Origin: Alphaproteobacteria bacterium
GTDB lineage: Bacteria > Planctomycetota > Phycisphaerae > UBA1845
Length of the DNA: 64,000 nt
Reading direction: 5' to 3'
NCBI GenBank assembly: GCA_028285105.1
Contig: JANQQE010000011.1
Coordinates: 571,856-635,855, forward strand
Made by a program: the position numbers and the translations under genes. Shown in pieces: positions 44,124 to 53,069 of this stretch (positions are counted from its first letter, which is position 1; the number at the start of each line of letters is the position of its first letter). Below the pieces are notes generated by a model. That model did no database searches. It was not told the DNA's origin and was given only the letters and a program-made list of their open reading frames with translations.

Positions 44124-44780
44124 TTATCGTCGGCGACGAATCAAGCCAGCCGCACCAATGGCCAACAAGGCAATTGTTGTTGGCTCCGGAACCGCACTAT
44201 CATTAGGGAACAACTGATAATTGGTTTCCGCAGCGTTAATTGTGTCATTGGCCCAATCAAACGCAGACAAATCCTGATTGAACGCAAAGGTGAGCGAATC
44301 GAGGCTGCTGAATCCACCGCTGTCCGGCCAGATACCTGAACCGGGCAACGACTTCGTGGTGGCTGTCCACCGACCAACACCGTCAATGGTCCAAACCGCT
44401 GGGTTTGGACTCTGAACGGGCAAGTCAAACAACAATCCTGTGACCGGACCGCTAATTTCATATGGCGAACCGTCATGATCAAAGGTGAGTGAGAGCGAAC
44501 CACCTACGAACTGCGCCTGTCCAGCAACAACACCATTGAATGTCGAGGTAAGGTTAAACTCCGCATTCGTTATTGATCCCGGCAGTCCACCCGGACCTGG
44601 ATCCAACAATGTCACATTGTTGCTGTTTGTCGAACTAATCGTCAAGGTTCCAGCATTAAACTCTGTATCAAACGTGCCGTTCAGCAGGTTATGCACGATC
44701 GACTGGTATTGCGCTAGTGCGGGTGCAGCCCCAACCATCAGTGTAATCGCTGCAACTGCAGCCAAAGTCGTTTTCTTCAT
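44124..44780 (-). CDS. PEP-CTERM surface protein
   Basis: A 218-residue exported protein. A signal peptide (KKTTLAAVAAITLMVGAAPALA) starts at the ATG 44778-44780, which has GAGGAG just upstream. The middle is beta-rich (Gly/Asn/Thr/Ser) without recognised enzymes. The end is a PEP-CTERM tripartite signal: VPEPTT, a hydrophobic helix (IALLAIGAAGL) and an Arg cluster (RRRR). Such proteins are sorted by exosortase and become anchored or released at the surface. No exosortase gene lies in the window. Confidence 0.85.
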   Translation of the reverse strand: MKKTTLAAVAAITLMVGAAPALAQYQSIVHNLLNGTFDTEFNAGTLTISSTNSNNVTLLDPGPGGLPGSITNAEFNLTSTFNGVVAGQAQFVGGSLSLTFDHDGSPYEISGPVTGLLFDLPVQSPNPAVWTIDGVGRWTATTKSLPGSGIWPDSGGFSSLDSLTFAFNQDLSAFDWANDTINAAETNYQLFPNDSAVPEPTTIALLAIGAAGLIRRRR

Positions 44781-44925
44781 ATCGCTCCTCGCTTTTCCTA
44801 ATGACCCTCTATGAGGTTGCCTCGTTCCCATGTATTCGTTAGCCAGCGCCCCGAGACGAGGCGACTTCATTTCAGCAGTACAAATAGTTCTTATCCAAAA
44901 GCAATACTTCTACGGCACACACCAC

Positions 44926-45606
44926 TCAGCGGCTTTTGCGCGACAACACAGCAACACCTAAGCCAGCCAAAAGCACGAAGCTGGATGGCTCTGGAATCTC
45001 AATCATTCCCCAAGTCGAACTTTGGGTAAACTGAATGTCTGATTGATAGTCGCCCACACCGCCGCCACCCTGCTGCGCACCAATGATGGAGACATTAAAC
45101 GTGTATGGGTTTACCACATGACCGTTGTCAAAGAGCCAACCACCATTCGGCGTGAAAGTCGCACCAGCCGAGTCGAGAAAATTCTCTGCCGATTGATTTT
45201 CGTCTAAGGTGAATGCACTGACCGTGCCGGTCAACAACAAACCGTTCGCCAACGTGCCAAGAAACAAATCCGTCAATTCACCACTTAACGACAGCGTTCC
45301 ACCACCAGCAAACTCACCGCCTGCCAACCCGCCTGCACTGGTGTCGCCGGACAAGCCACTACCGGTCCAAGTGAAGTTACCACCATCGGTGATGTCAAAG
45401 AACGTCGTGAAGCTGAAGTCGGTGAAGCTGACTCCGCCCAGGAACGCGCTGACATCAATCTCACCGTTGGCACCATCAGATTTATCAAACAATACGGCAG
45501 AACCAAGATTCCCGCCGATACTGAATTGCGTTGCCTGAGCTGTCGTTGCTGAGATCGTCAGCACAGCAAGTCCAAGCAAAGCGATGCGACTTGAGATTCT
45601 TAACAT
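44926..45606 (-). CDS. PEP-CTERM surface protein
   Basis: A 226-residue exported protein. The signal peptide covers about residues 1-25 (ISSRIALLGLAVLTISATTA). Gly/Ser/Thr-rich beta sequence fills the middle (TDGGNFTWTGSGLSGDTSAG). The end is IPEPSS, then FVLLAGLGVAVL and SRKSR, the PEP-CTERM sorting signal. Ribosome binding site GGAGG precedes the ATG. It lies 145 nt upstream of the other PEP-CTERM gene on the same strand. The two are only distantly alike in sequence. Confidence 0.85.
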   Translation of the reverse strand: MLRISSRIALLGLAVLTISATTAQATQFSIGGNLGSAVLFDKSDGANGEIDVSAFLGGVSFTDFSFTTFFDITDGGNFTWTGSGLSGDTSAGGLAGGEFAGGGTLSLSGELTDLFLGTLANGLLLTGTVSAFTLDENQSAENFLDSAGATFTPNGGWLFDNGHVVNPYTFNVSIIGAQQGGGGVGDYQSDIQFTQSSTWGMIEIPEPSSFVLLAGLGVAVLSRKSR

Positions 45607-46058
45607 GCTTCGTGTCCTCCTGCTTCCTTGCGGTTCCTCATTGAATAGCTTTGCGGCTGATCGAACCTCAAAGCTGCCCCCTCGCGAGAACCTGAGTTTC
45701 CTTCATCTTTCTCGATTACGGGCCCGACCAGTTTGTTGGCCGGACTTCCCGGTCAATCATGCATCAAAAAAAAAGAGCTAAGACGCTAGCGCCTCGCTCT
45801 CTCTCTTTTCCGCTTGGGATGAAGCAGTTTCTCGCCCATGCCAAGCTTCACTTTCGCAATGCACTCCTCCCCAGGATGCATGCGAACTTAGATTATTGGT
45901 TCATGGTATCAAAATCCGGCAAGCGGCGTCAATCACTAATCTCATCAAAAAAGGTATTTTTATCAATCCTTGAACCCCGCAGGTCAAAGACACGTCCGAT
46001 AAAGTTGCATAACTTTCTATCTATGAAGCATTTAAGTCCGTATTCGAATTTTACGGAG
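45607..46058. other. Intergenic region
   Basis: About 450 nt between the PEP-CTERM gene start and the end of the TIGR03790-like gene. It contains the terminator at 45767-45802. A low-complexity AT-rich tract covers 45890-46060. No gene is seen. Confidence 0.4.
45767..45802 (-). terminator. Intrinsic terminator
   Basis: On the minus strand AGAGC and GCTCT close a stem around an inner GCGCTAGCG-like palindrome, followed by nine T residues. It lies about 260 nt downstream of the minus-strand gene ending at 46059 and 160 nt upstream of the PEP-CTERM start, so it separates those transcripts. Confidence 0.75.
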
Positions 46059-47996
46059 TCAGTCCAAGTCTGAATAATCTGCGTTGTAATTCGACAAAAC
46101 CAAATTAATGTCGTCACCGTCCACCTTGCCGTCTTCAGTTACATCCGCCAGAACCGAATAGGCGGGCTCAGCCAACACCGAATCGAAGTGCGATAGAATC
46201 AACAAGATGTCCGAAAATCCGACATAATCGTCGCGATCGGCGTCACCGGGACGCGGCGCGATTTTAACGAGACCTCCCACGCCGGTTCGGACGCGGGTCA
46301 ACGGATCGCCCAGCACAACTTCGGTCCAACTAAGATAGGGTATCGCCGAGTACATGGCTTCAATCATGCAAAGATCGGAAACGCCATCGCCGTCGTCATC
46401 ACGAAGATAGTTTGAAATCAAATATTCACCTTGAATCGTCGCGCCGACTTCCGGTTCAAATGAATGTCCAACGGCTCCCGTTCCACCCATCTCGATGAAT
46501 TCGCTGATCTTGCCTTGCCCGGTTGGCAAATTCAAGAACATGGTGACTGCATTGAAACTCTCCAGGGACGAAAATACAGCACCGGGACTGCACTTGAACA
46601 ACGGTCCACCATTCGGGCCGCTCGCCAGCAAATAGTTAGCGGGCCGACCGTCCCCACCGTTACGTCCATAACTTTGCAATGCAATGATTGAATCGTCGTC
46701 GCCGAGTAGCGATCCGTTCATCACATTTGGAGTATCGTCCCAGAAGCTGATGCCACCTAGTGTCAGTGATGCTGGCGCCATGCCCGTTGCGCCGGCTGTT
46801 GCTGGCGAGCCGGTTGCCCATTCGTGCGCCCTGAAATAATGGTTCGCAGTGGAAAACAGAAATTCATACTCTTCACCGCCCGGTGGAATCGGATGCGATT
46901 CGTGATCCAACAATTCATACTGAGGCGGCATGTTTAATATCTGAGAAAACGCGAAAACCTGTGGGGCTGGGGGCGAGGGCGAATGATCGAATACAAGAAC
47001 GCTGTCACTGACACTCAAGCCTACAAAATCAGGGTGATTCGGATCCCCAACCATCGCCGCACGCAGCAACATGTCGTACACGGCGTGAACTGGATATTCG
47101 CCCTCAGTGCGAGGACCATCCAATCTCGAAACCAGATAAATGTCGGCCGCACTCATGCGACGGTCCAAAGCGGCAAAGCCGTCGCCATTGAACTCCCCTT
47201 CCATCAACGCACTCTTGAAGATTCGCCACATGTTCGCCCACCGGAAATCCAGCCGCTTTGACAGAATATCGCGAGCAAGCGCCCATTTTTTGATGCTGCT
47301 TCGATACCCCTGATAGGGATTGACCAACCTGCCCTCGATGGGTGCTCGAACACCGTCTGACAATATCGGATCGATCTGGTACATAACAGACAACTCCGAC
47401 TCGACCGACGCCGCATTGACAAGATTTCGGTTGCTGACGGTAAGCAGCGCATCGGAGGCTGCCGGCATGACCACGTTTGCAAGGGTTGGATCGGTGTCTT
47501 CGATTCGATAGGGCATTCCGGCAGTCGTAATGATAACGTACGTTCTGTTCTCGATTCCAAGAAATGAAAGATAATCGCGGGTCGGCTGAGCGATGAGCGA
47601 TTCGAAATCTGCCCGCGAAATGATCTCATCTTCCGGTCCGGATTCGGGCGCCGCACTATCGATTAAGCCGGAAAGCTGAAGGACCTGATGGTCTTTGATT
47701 TCTGGGTGGAACTGGCGGTACATCTTGACGATTTCCAAGCCGGCAGGGCTGTTCTGATTGACCAGAATCAACACGTTCCACCATGCCAGAGGACGATCGG
47801 CGTCGGTGGGAAACGGATAGACTTCGGGAATCAAGTCTAGGTCGATCGGAACCATCGGACCATCTGCCCCATCCGGATCGTAAAAATGACCCGAGACCGC
47901 TTCATCGAGAGGGAGTCCGCCAGAAGCCGAAACCACCGCAACTCCCAAGGTGGCCACCAAACCAGATAAAATTGAAATCAATAGCTGCAATTGCAT
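46059..47996 (-). CDS. TIGR03790-like exported protein with dockerin-like tail
   Basis: A 645-residue protein. The signal peptide covers about residues 1-25 (LLISILSGLVATLGVAVVSA). The VLILVNQNSPAGLEIVKMYRQFHP and YVIITTAGMPYRIED segments match the pattern of the TIGR03790 family of secreted proteins, whose role is unknown. A long beta-rich region follows. The C-terminus is dockerin-like: PGDADRDDYVGFSDILLILSHFD, then ADVTEDGKVDGDDINLVLSNYN. It is a single gene with its own terminator downstream. The calcium-binding Asp repeats suggest surface anchoring. Confidence 0.75.
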   Translation of the reverse strand: MQLQLLISILSGLVATLGVAVVSASGGLPLDEAVSGHFYDPDGADGPMVPIDLDLIPEVYPFPTDADRPLAWWNVLILVNQNSPAGLEIVKMYRQFHPEIKDHQVLQLSGLIDSAAPESGPEDEIISRADFESLIAQPTRDYLSFLGIENRTYVIITTAGMPYRIEDTDPTLANVVMPAASDALLTVSNRNLVNAASVESELSVMYQIDPILSDGVRAPIEGRLVNPYQGYRSSIKKWALARDILSKRLDFRWANMWRIFKSALMEGEFNGDGFAALDRRMSAADIYLVSRLDGPRTEGEYPVHAVYDMLLRAAMVGDPNHPDFVGLSVSDSVLVFDHSPSPPAPQVFAFSQILNMPPQYELLDHESHPIPPGGEEYEFLFSTANHYFRAHEWATGSPATAGATGMAPASLTLGGISFWDDTPNVMNGSLLGDDDSIIALQSYGRNGGDGRPANYLLASGPNGGPLFKCSPGAVFSSLESFNAVTMFLNLPTGQGKISEFIEMGGTGAVGHSFEPEVGATIQGEYLISNYLRDDDGDGVSDLCMIEAMYSAIPYLSWTEVVLGDPLTRVRTGVGGLVKIAPRPGDADRDDYVGFSDILLILSHFDSVLAEPAYSVLADVTEDGKVDGDDINLVLSNYNADYSDLD

Positions 47997-48366
47997 GGCT
48001 CGTCAGTTTTCCCGACCGAAATCGATGCCTGTCAATCGCCCATGGGGACCGCGCAGACGCTACCAGCAGCATTCGCCGGCATTTTGAAGCGCTTGTCATT
48101 TTGGGAGGAGTTTGAGGCTTTGACTAATGCATTCACAGGCACGCCATGCAACCACCCACGCATCGTAGGACGCGCAGAACTGTTGATAGCGCCGCTTCTT
48201 GTACTCCTCCTGTTTCATTGGCACCGCCTTCCCGGACGATCACCAATGTCGTTCCTTACAACTAAAGGATACAGTTCGAATGCAAAAACAGAAAGGGGTA
48301 AGCCCAAAATCGTATCCGAATTTAGCTAATCATTAATTGAATGGTGTAGAAATGGTTATGAATTGT
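47997..48366. other. Intergenic region
   Basis: About 370 nt between the TIGR03790-like gene start and the uppS stop. No gene is seen. It should hold the promoter of the TIGR03790-like gene and the end of the upstream purA-uppS transcript. Confidence 0.4.
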
Positions 48367-49158
48367 TCAAGTGACGTGGTCAGCCGGCTCGAGGGCTCCG
48401 AAACGTCGTTCCCGCCCCGCAAAATCGCGAATTGCATCATCCAGATGCTCGCTCGAAAAGTCAGGCCAGCAGATGTTTGAGACGAAAATCTCAGCATAAC
48501 TGATCTGCCAAAGCAGGAAATTGCTGATTCGGCGTTCACCAGCCGTCCGGATCAGAAGGTCTGGGTCTGGCAATCCCCGTGAATAAAGGGCATTGGAGAT
48601 AATTTGCTCTGAAATCTCATTCTCGGCGAGGGCACCGTCTCGCACGTCAGCGGCGATGGACCGAACGGCATCGACGATTTCACGTCGCGACCCATAATTC
48701 AATGCCAGGCAGAGTTTCAGTCCGGAGTTGTTTTTGGACGCCTCCTTGGTGATATCCATCTGCTCCAACACGCTCTGCGGCAAACCGGACCGACTTCCCA
48801 GGTGAACGAATTGGATGTTGTTGTCCACGATTTCGCTGCGTTCGGAGATCAGGTACTGACCGTACAACCCCATCAGGAAATCGACCTCTTCCGTGGGCCG
48901 GTTCCAATTTTCGTGACTGAAGCTGTAGAGCGTGAGAACTTCGACGCCCAATCGAGCACACCGTGTGACGATAGAGCGAACCGTCTTAGCCCCCTCTTCG
49001 TGCCCCCGAATGCGCGGCAAACCGCGGGATTGCGCCCATCGGCCATTGCCATCCATGATGATCGCAATGTGTCGCGGCAGTTGCGATCGCTCCACGCCGA
49101 TCGCTTCTTTGGGGTCGATGGGGTCAGGATGATTGGCGGGTTCTGGATGATTGGCCAT
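48367..49158 (-). CDS. uppS: Isoprenyl transferase (undecaprenyl diphosphate synthase)
   Basis: A 263-residue cis-prenyltransferase. The N-terminal ~28 residues are a variable Pro-rich extension. The diphosphate site has MDGNGRWAQSRG (catalytic Asp), HEEGAKTVRSIV and TLYSFSHENWNRP, then LCLALNYGSRREIVDA and the C-terminal PDLLIRTAGERRISNFLLWQISYAE. It makes the C55 lipid carrier for wall polymers. ATG at 49156-49158 lies 4 nt after the purA stop, so the genes are in one operon. Confidence 0.95.
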   Translation of the reverse strand: MANHPEPANHPDPIDPKEAIGVERSQLPRHIAIIMDGNGRWAQSRGLPRIRGHEEGAKTVRSIVTRCARLGVEVLTLYSFSHENWNRPTEEVDFLMGLYGQYLISERSEIVDNNIQFVHLGSRSGLPQSVLEQMDITKEASKNNSGLKLCLALNYGSRREIVDAVRSIAADVRDGALAENEISEQIISNALYSRGLPDPDLLIRTAGERRISNFLLWQISYAEIFVSNICWPDFSSEHLDDAIRDFAGRERRFGALEPADHVT

Positions 49159-49162
49159 GATG

Positions 49163-50491
49163 CTATCTACTACGATGGATCGTCTGGTTTCGTTCGGGCC
49201 CAACGCTGACCATGCTGATTGTTGCTCCCACGAGTTTTTCGACCCGATGGATATAGCTGCGGGCTTGTACTGGCAAATCTTCGAAACGCCTGACGTGGCT
49301 GACGTCTTCCTGCCATCCGGCGACCAGCTCGAAAACAGGCTCGACGGCTTCAAGGTCATCGGAGTCCGCCGGGATCGATCCAATCAACTGACCTCGAAGT
49401 CGATAACCGGTGCAAATACCCACTTCTGGCAGGCCACTGAGCGTATCCATGTGCATCATCGCGATTTCCGTCACGCCGCCAAGGACCACGCTGCGTCGCA
49501 AGGTGACCGCGTCAAGCCACCCGCATCGTCTGGGCCGGCCTGTGGTGGTACCGTATTCTCGCCCCACCTCCCGAATTCGATCGCCCCGCTCGTCGTGTAG
49601 CTCCGAAGGAAACGGCCCATTGCCAACCCGGGTCGCATAAGCCTTGGATACGCCAACGCACCGCCTCACCAAATGAGGCGACACACCCGCGCCGGAAGGA
49701 ACGCCATTGAGTCCGGTGTGGCTGGCGGTAACGTATGGAAACGTACCATGATCAATGTCGAGCAGCATTCCGTTGGCTGATTCGAAGAGCAGATTTCGTC
49801 CTTCGCGTACCGAGTGTTCCAACCATGTGGTTGTGTCCCTCACATGACCAGCCAACTTCTTGCGAACACTTTGCAACATGGACAACGTACCGTCGAAGGT
49901 CAATGCCTCGTCGTTGAGCGAAGCCTCCTCTGCACCCATCGATTCCAGAATCGATCGCTTGCGTTGGCAGACCGATCTCAATCGATCCGTGTTGCGATCG
50001 AGATGCACGAGATCCACCATGCGAAACGCTGACGAGCGCAGCATCTTTTCGGCATAACATGGACCGATACCTTTGGCCGTTGTACCGATCTTCTTACCCT
50101 GCGAACCGGAATCGCGCAAGCGGTCTTCTAATTTGTGGTAAGGCATCACCAGATGGGCTCGGTCGCTGATCAGGAGTCGCCCGGTCAAATCGATACCACG
50201 CGATTCCAACCCCACCATCTCTTCAACAAGCCCAGCCGGATCGACCACAACGCCCGGACCAATCACACTCACCGCCTGTTCACGAAGCACACCGGAAGGC
50301 AACAAATGCAGCGCAAACGCATCATCACCTATGCGCACCGTATGACCCGCATTCGCGCCACCATTGAAGCGAATGACGACATCAAAGTCCCCGGCAAGCA
50401 GATCGACAATCTTACCCTTGCCTTCGTCGCCCCATCCCATCCCGACAACGCAAGTGTGTTTTTGCTGGCCATGACTGTTGGCGCTGGACAT
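49163..50491 (-). CDS. purA: Adenylosuccinate synthetase
   Basis: A 442-residue GTP-dependent enzyme converting IMP to adenylosuccinate. The N-terminal GTP/IMP loop GMGWGDEGKGKIVD (catalytic Asp) is followed by NGGANAGHT (catalytic His), GTTAKGIGPCYAEK, and LLFESANGMLLDIDHGTFPYVTASHT. Next are ATRVGNGPFPSE and the GRPRRCGWLD base-binding loop. It is a full-length enzyme. It sits between the ybgC thioesterase (53 nt upstream) and uppS (4 nt downstream) on the minus strand. Confidence 0.97.
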   Translation of the reverse strand: MSSANSHGQQKHTCVVGMGWGDEGKGKIVDLLAGDFDVVIRFNGGANAGHTVRIGDDAFALHLLPSGVLREQAVSVIGPGVVVDPAGLVEEMVGLESRGIDLTGRLLISDRAHLVMPYHKLEDRLRDSGSQGKKIGTTAKGIGPCYAEKMLRSSAFRMVDLVHLDRNTDRLRSVCQRKRSILESMGAEEASLNDEALTFDGTLSMLQSVRKKLAGHVRDTTTWLEHSVREGRNLLFESANGMLLDIDHGTFPYVTASHTGLNGVPSGAGVSPHLVRRCVGVSKAYATRVGNGPFPSELHDERGDRIREVGREYGTTTGRPRRCGWLDAVTLRRSVVLGGVTEIAMMHMDTLSGLPEVGICTGYRLRGQLIGSIPADSDDLEAVEPVFELVAGWQEDVSHVRRFEDLPVQARSYIHRVEKLVGATISMVSVGPERNQTIHRSR

Positions 50492-50544
50492 CCGTGTTCT
50501 CGCTCAGTCTTCGGTTTTTTGGAATTACGCAGTCCGATTCGCAA

Positions 50545-50943
50545 CTACTCTTCGGTCCACAATGATTCGGGCATCAGGATCGGTTTGCCGCTTTGATCGA
50601 CGCACGCCAATGTCGAAGTGGCTTCTGTCGAAAGCGCACCGTTGTTGATGATCCGGTAACCGTGGTCCACCCGCGTTCGGGTGATGCGTTCGACCACCGT
50701 GTGAATCGTGACCACATCGTCATATCGAATTGGTGCGCGATAGCGAATACCGATTTTCGCGACGACGAAAAAGAAGCCCTTCTCCTCCATCTCGCGATAA
50801 CTCACGCCCGATGCACGAAGCAATTCGGTTCGCGAAACTTCCAGATACTCAAAGTACTTCGCGTGATGCAGGAGACCCATTGCGTCGCACTCGGCGTAGC
50901 GCACGCGAATCTGCACCTCCGATTTTTCCACGTTGGTTTTCAT
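50545..50943 (-). CDS. YbgC-type acyl-CoA thioesterase
   Basis: A 132-residue hot-dog fold protein. The catalytic motif is RYAECDAMGLLHHAKYFEYLEVSRTEL with the Asp of the family. It is followed by the beta-sheet VVTIHTVVERITRTRVDHGYRI. Homologues hydrolyse acyl-CoA or 4-hydroxybenzoyl-CoA. It lies 47 nt downstream of the M28 peptidase and 53 nt upstream of purA, so all four genes may share a transcript, though their functions do not obviously connect. Confidence 0.88.
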   Translation of the reverse strand: MKTNVEKSEVQIRVRYAECDAMGLLHHAKYFEYLEVSRTELLRASGVSYREMEEKGFFFVVAKIGIRYRAPIRYDDVVTIHTVVERITRTRVDHGYRIINNGALSTEATSTLACVDQSGKPILMPESLWTEE

Positions 50944-50990
50944 CGTTTTCTGTATAAGTTGCCCGGTCGCGATGGGCGTCTTGATCTTGA

Positions 50991-52835
50991 TTAACCGCCC
51001 AATTCGACACTCAGCGTTTGGGCTTTTCCGTCGCGTACGACTTCCACTTCAACAGTGTCGCCCGGATTCTTGTCGCGGAGGGCGGCCATGTAGTCGTAGA
51101 TGTTTTTGACTTTCGTCTCGCCGATCCGAACGATGACGTCGCCATCCTTCATCCCACCCTGAACCGCCGGACTATTTTCCATGACCGCATCGACGCCCAA
51201 CCCCTTGCCGTCGTCTGCATAGCTTGGCATGATTCCCATTCTAACCCGCGCGCGACTTGCGCCGACCTGCGCGGGCGCTGCCACGTAATGATATACAGGT
51301 CGCCGATCGTCATCGATGATCGATTTGGCGACGTCTTCGATGTACGCCAGAAACCGCACGGACTTGTCGGTATTGACTTTGTCCGCATCATCGCTCGGGC
51401 GGTGGTAGTCTTCATGCAAACCGCTGAAGAAGTGAAGGGACGGAATCTTCTTTTGATAAAATGAACTATGATCGCTCGGCCCCGTCGCGCTCGCGCTACC
51501 CTTCAATTCAAACTTGTGTCGCTTCGCCAAGGATTCGAGCATCTCCGCAAACCCTTCCGCCGCTTCGGTACCGAAAACCTGCACCGTATTGTTGTCGTCT
51601 GCCAGGCGGCCGATCATGTCCATGTTGAGCATCGCCACAACATTCTTCAAGTCAACCGTAGGATGAGCGACGAAGTGCTTGCTTCCCAACAATCCCGACT
51701 CCTCACCCGAGAACGCCATGAACAACACACTCCGTTTCAACGGTCGTTGCGAGGCCAGTTTGCGGGCGAGCTCGATCACGCCTGCCGTCCCCGACGCATT
51801 GTCATCTGCACCGTTATGGATCTGCGGAATCTGATCGGTCGATTCGGCGTTGTGACTGCGGGCCGAGCGCGGAACTGCTTTGCCCAAGTGGTCGTAATGG
51901 GCGCCGATCACCACGATCTCCTGTGCGAGCGGACCGGTGCCCTTGAGCAGACCGAGTACATTTCGCGTCATCGTTTTTTCGCGGACGATTCCAGGATTGC
52001 CTTTGACACGAACGCCCTTGAGTGCTTCCGATGCAGGCTTGCCAGAGTCCAATTGATCCTGCAATGCCTGCAAATTTGAAACACCACCAGCCTCCAACAA
52101 TGACCCGGCGAAGTCCTGCGACACATGAAATGCAGGCAATCCATAGTCAGCCGCACCGCCACCTTGGCCCCACCGTTGGAGTCGATCATCACCGCCCGTG
52201 AGTCGATTAACGATCATCACCGCAGCGGCGCCGCGTTCTTTGGCGTTGTAAATCTTGTTGCTGAATTGGGCATGCGGCGTAAAGTCGCTGTCGTCGTCCG
52301 TCCAGGTGGGCGGTTCGTGTCGCAGCATCAAAACGACTTTTCCTTCCACAGCGAAATGGGCATAGTCGTTATGCTTCTGGTCGTCGTTGACGATTCCGTA
52401 TCCCGCGAAAACGACATCGCCTTCAAAGGCTCCCGAACCGGAAAACCCGAAAGGTACGAAGTCGCTTTTGTATGATGGTTGCGTGTCATCCCCGACGACC
52501 TCAAGCTTCGTCGCACCCGAAAGCTTCGGATTGAGCGACACCTCAAACGCCTGAAAATAGGTGCCGTTGTCACCGGCGGGCTCGAGTCCGGAACTGGCCA
52601 GGTGGTTGGCGATGTAGTCAGCCGACCGCTCAATCCCAGGCGTACCCAAACCGCGCCCGCCTTGCTCGTCCGCTGCCAGAAAATTGACGTGCCTTTGGAA
52701 CGAATCCGGCGTGATGGAGTACTTCATCACCGCGCCGTAAGAGGAAATTGTGAAACTCCAGCCGGACAGCAGCAGGATCGCTGCCAATCGAACTCGATTC
52801 ATCAAAGGACAAAGATCGGTACACAGTTTGGCCAT
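50991..52835 (-). CDS. M28 family aminopeptidase with PA and PDZ domains
   Basis: A 614-residue exported zinc peptidase. The N-terminus (about residues 10-35) is a signal or anchor helix. A PA domain spans about 135-270 (GYGIVNDDQKHNDYAHFAVEGKVVLML). The M28 zinc ligands are His313 (GAHYDHLG), Asp344 (GADDNASG), Glu379 (SGEES), Asp406 (LNMDMIG) and His478 (DYHRPSDDADK). The C-terminal PDZ domain (about 520-614, GLGVDAVMENSPAVQGGMKDGD) may bind substrate. It is likely a periplasmic or surface aminopeptidase. ATG at 52833-52835 is preceded by CGGAG. Confidence 0.92.
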   Translation of the reverse strand: MAKLCTDLCPLMNRVRLAAILLLSGWSFTISSYGAVMKYSITPDSFQRHVNFLAADEQGGRGLGTPGIERSADYIANHLASSGLEPAGDNGTYFQAFEVSLNPKLSGATKLEVVGDDTQPSYKSDFVPFGFSGSGAFEGDVVFAGYGIVNDDQKHNDYAHFAVEGKVVLMLRHEPPTWTDDDSDFTPHAQFSNKIYNAKERGAAAVMIVNRLTGGDDRLQRWGQGGGAADYGLPAFHVSQDFAGSLLEAGGVSNLQALQDQLDSGKPASEALKGVRVKGNPGIVREKTMTRNVLGLLKGTGPLAQEIVVIGAHYDHLGKAVPRSARSHNAESTDQIPQIHNGADDNASGTAGVIELARKLASQRPLKRSVLFMAFSGEESGLLGSKHFVAHPTVDLKNVVAMLNMDMIGRLADDNNTVQVFGTEAAEGFAEMLESLAKRHKFELKGSASATGPSDHSSFYQKKIPSLHFFSGLHEDYHRPSDDADKVNTDKSVRFLAYIEDVAKSIIDDDRRPVYHYVAAPAQVGASRARVRMGIMPSYADDGKGLGVDAVMENSPAVQGGMKDGDVIVRIGETKVKNIYDYMAALRDKNPGDTVEVEVVRDGKAQTLSVELGG

Positions 52836-53069
52836 GCCTGTTAACTCCGTAGCATCAGCAGTTCAAGGGTCCGACGAAAACTGAACGCATCTTAGTGATC
52901 GTTCTACGCGTACGCAACGTGCCAAGTTGACTGGAGAAACGCGTTAAGGGGAAAAACGCATCGTGCAAATTCCGGTAAACAAAAGGCTGGGGGGCTACAT
53001 TTTGTTTCGATCCTCAGTTTCGAATCGAGAGCGTTGACGTTCGATTCTCACATCACTTGGAAGAATGAA

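Noticed and set aside
52960..53045. GTTCGATTC sequence resembling a tRNA T-loop
   Set aside because: No cloverleaf can be folded around it, with no acceptor or anticodon stem.
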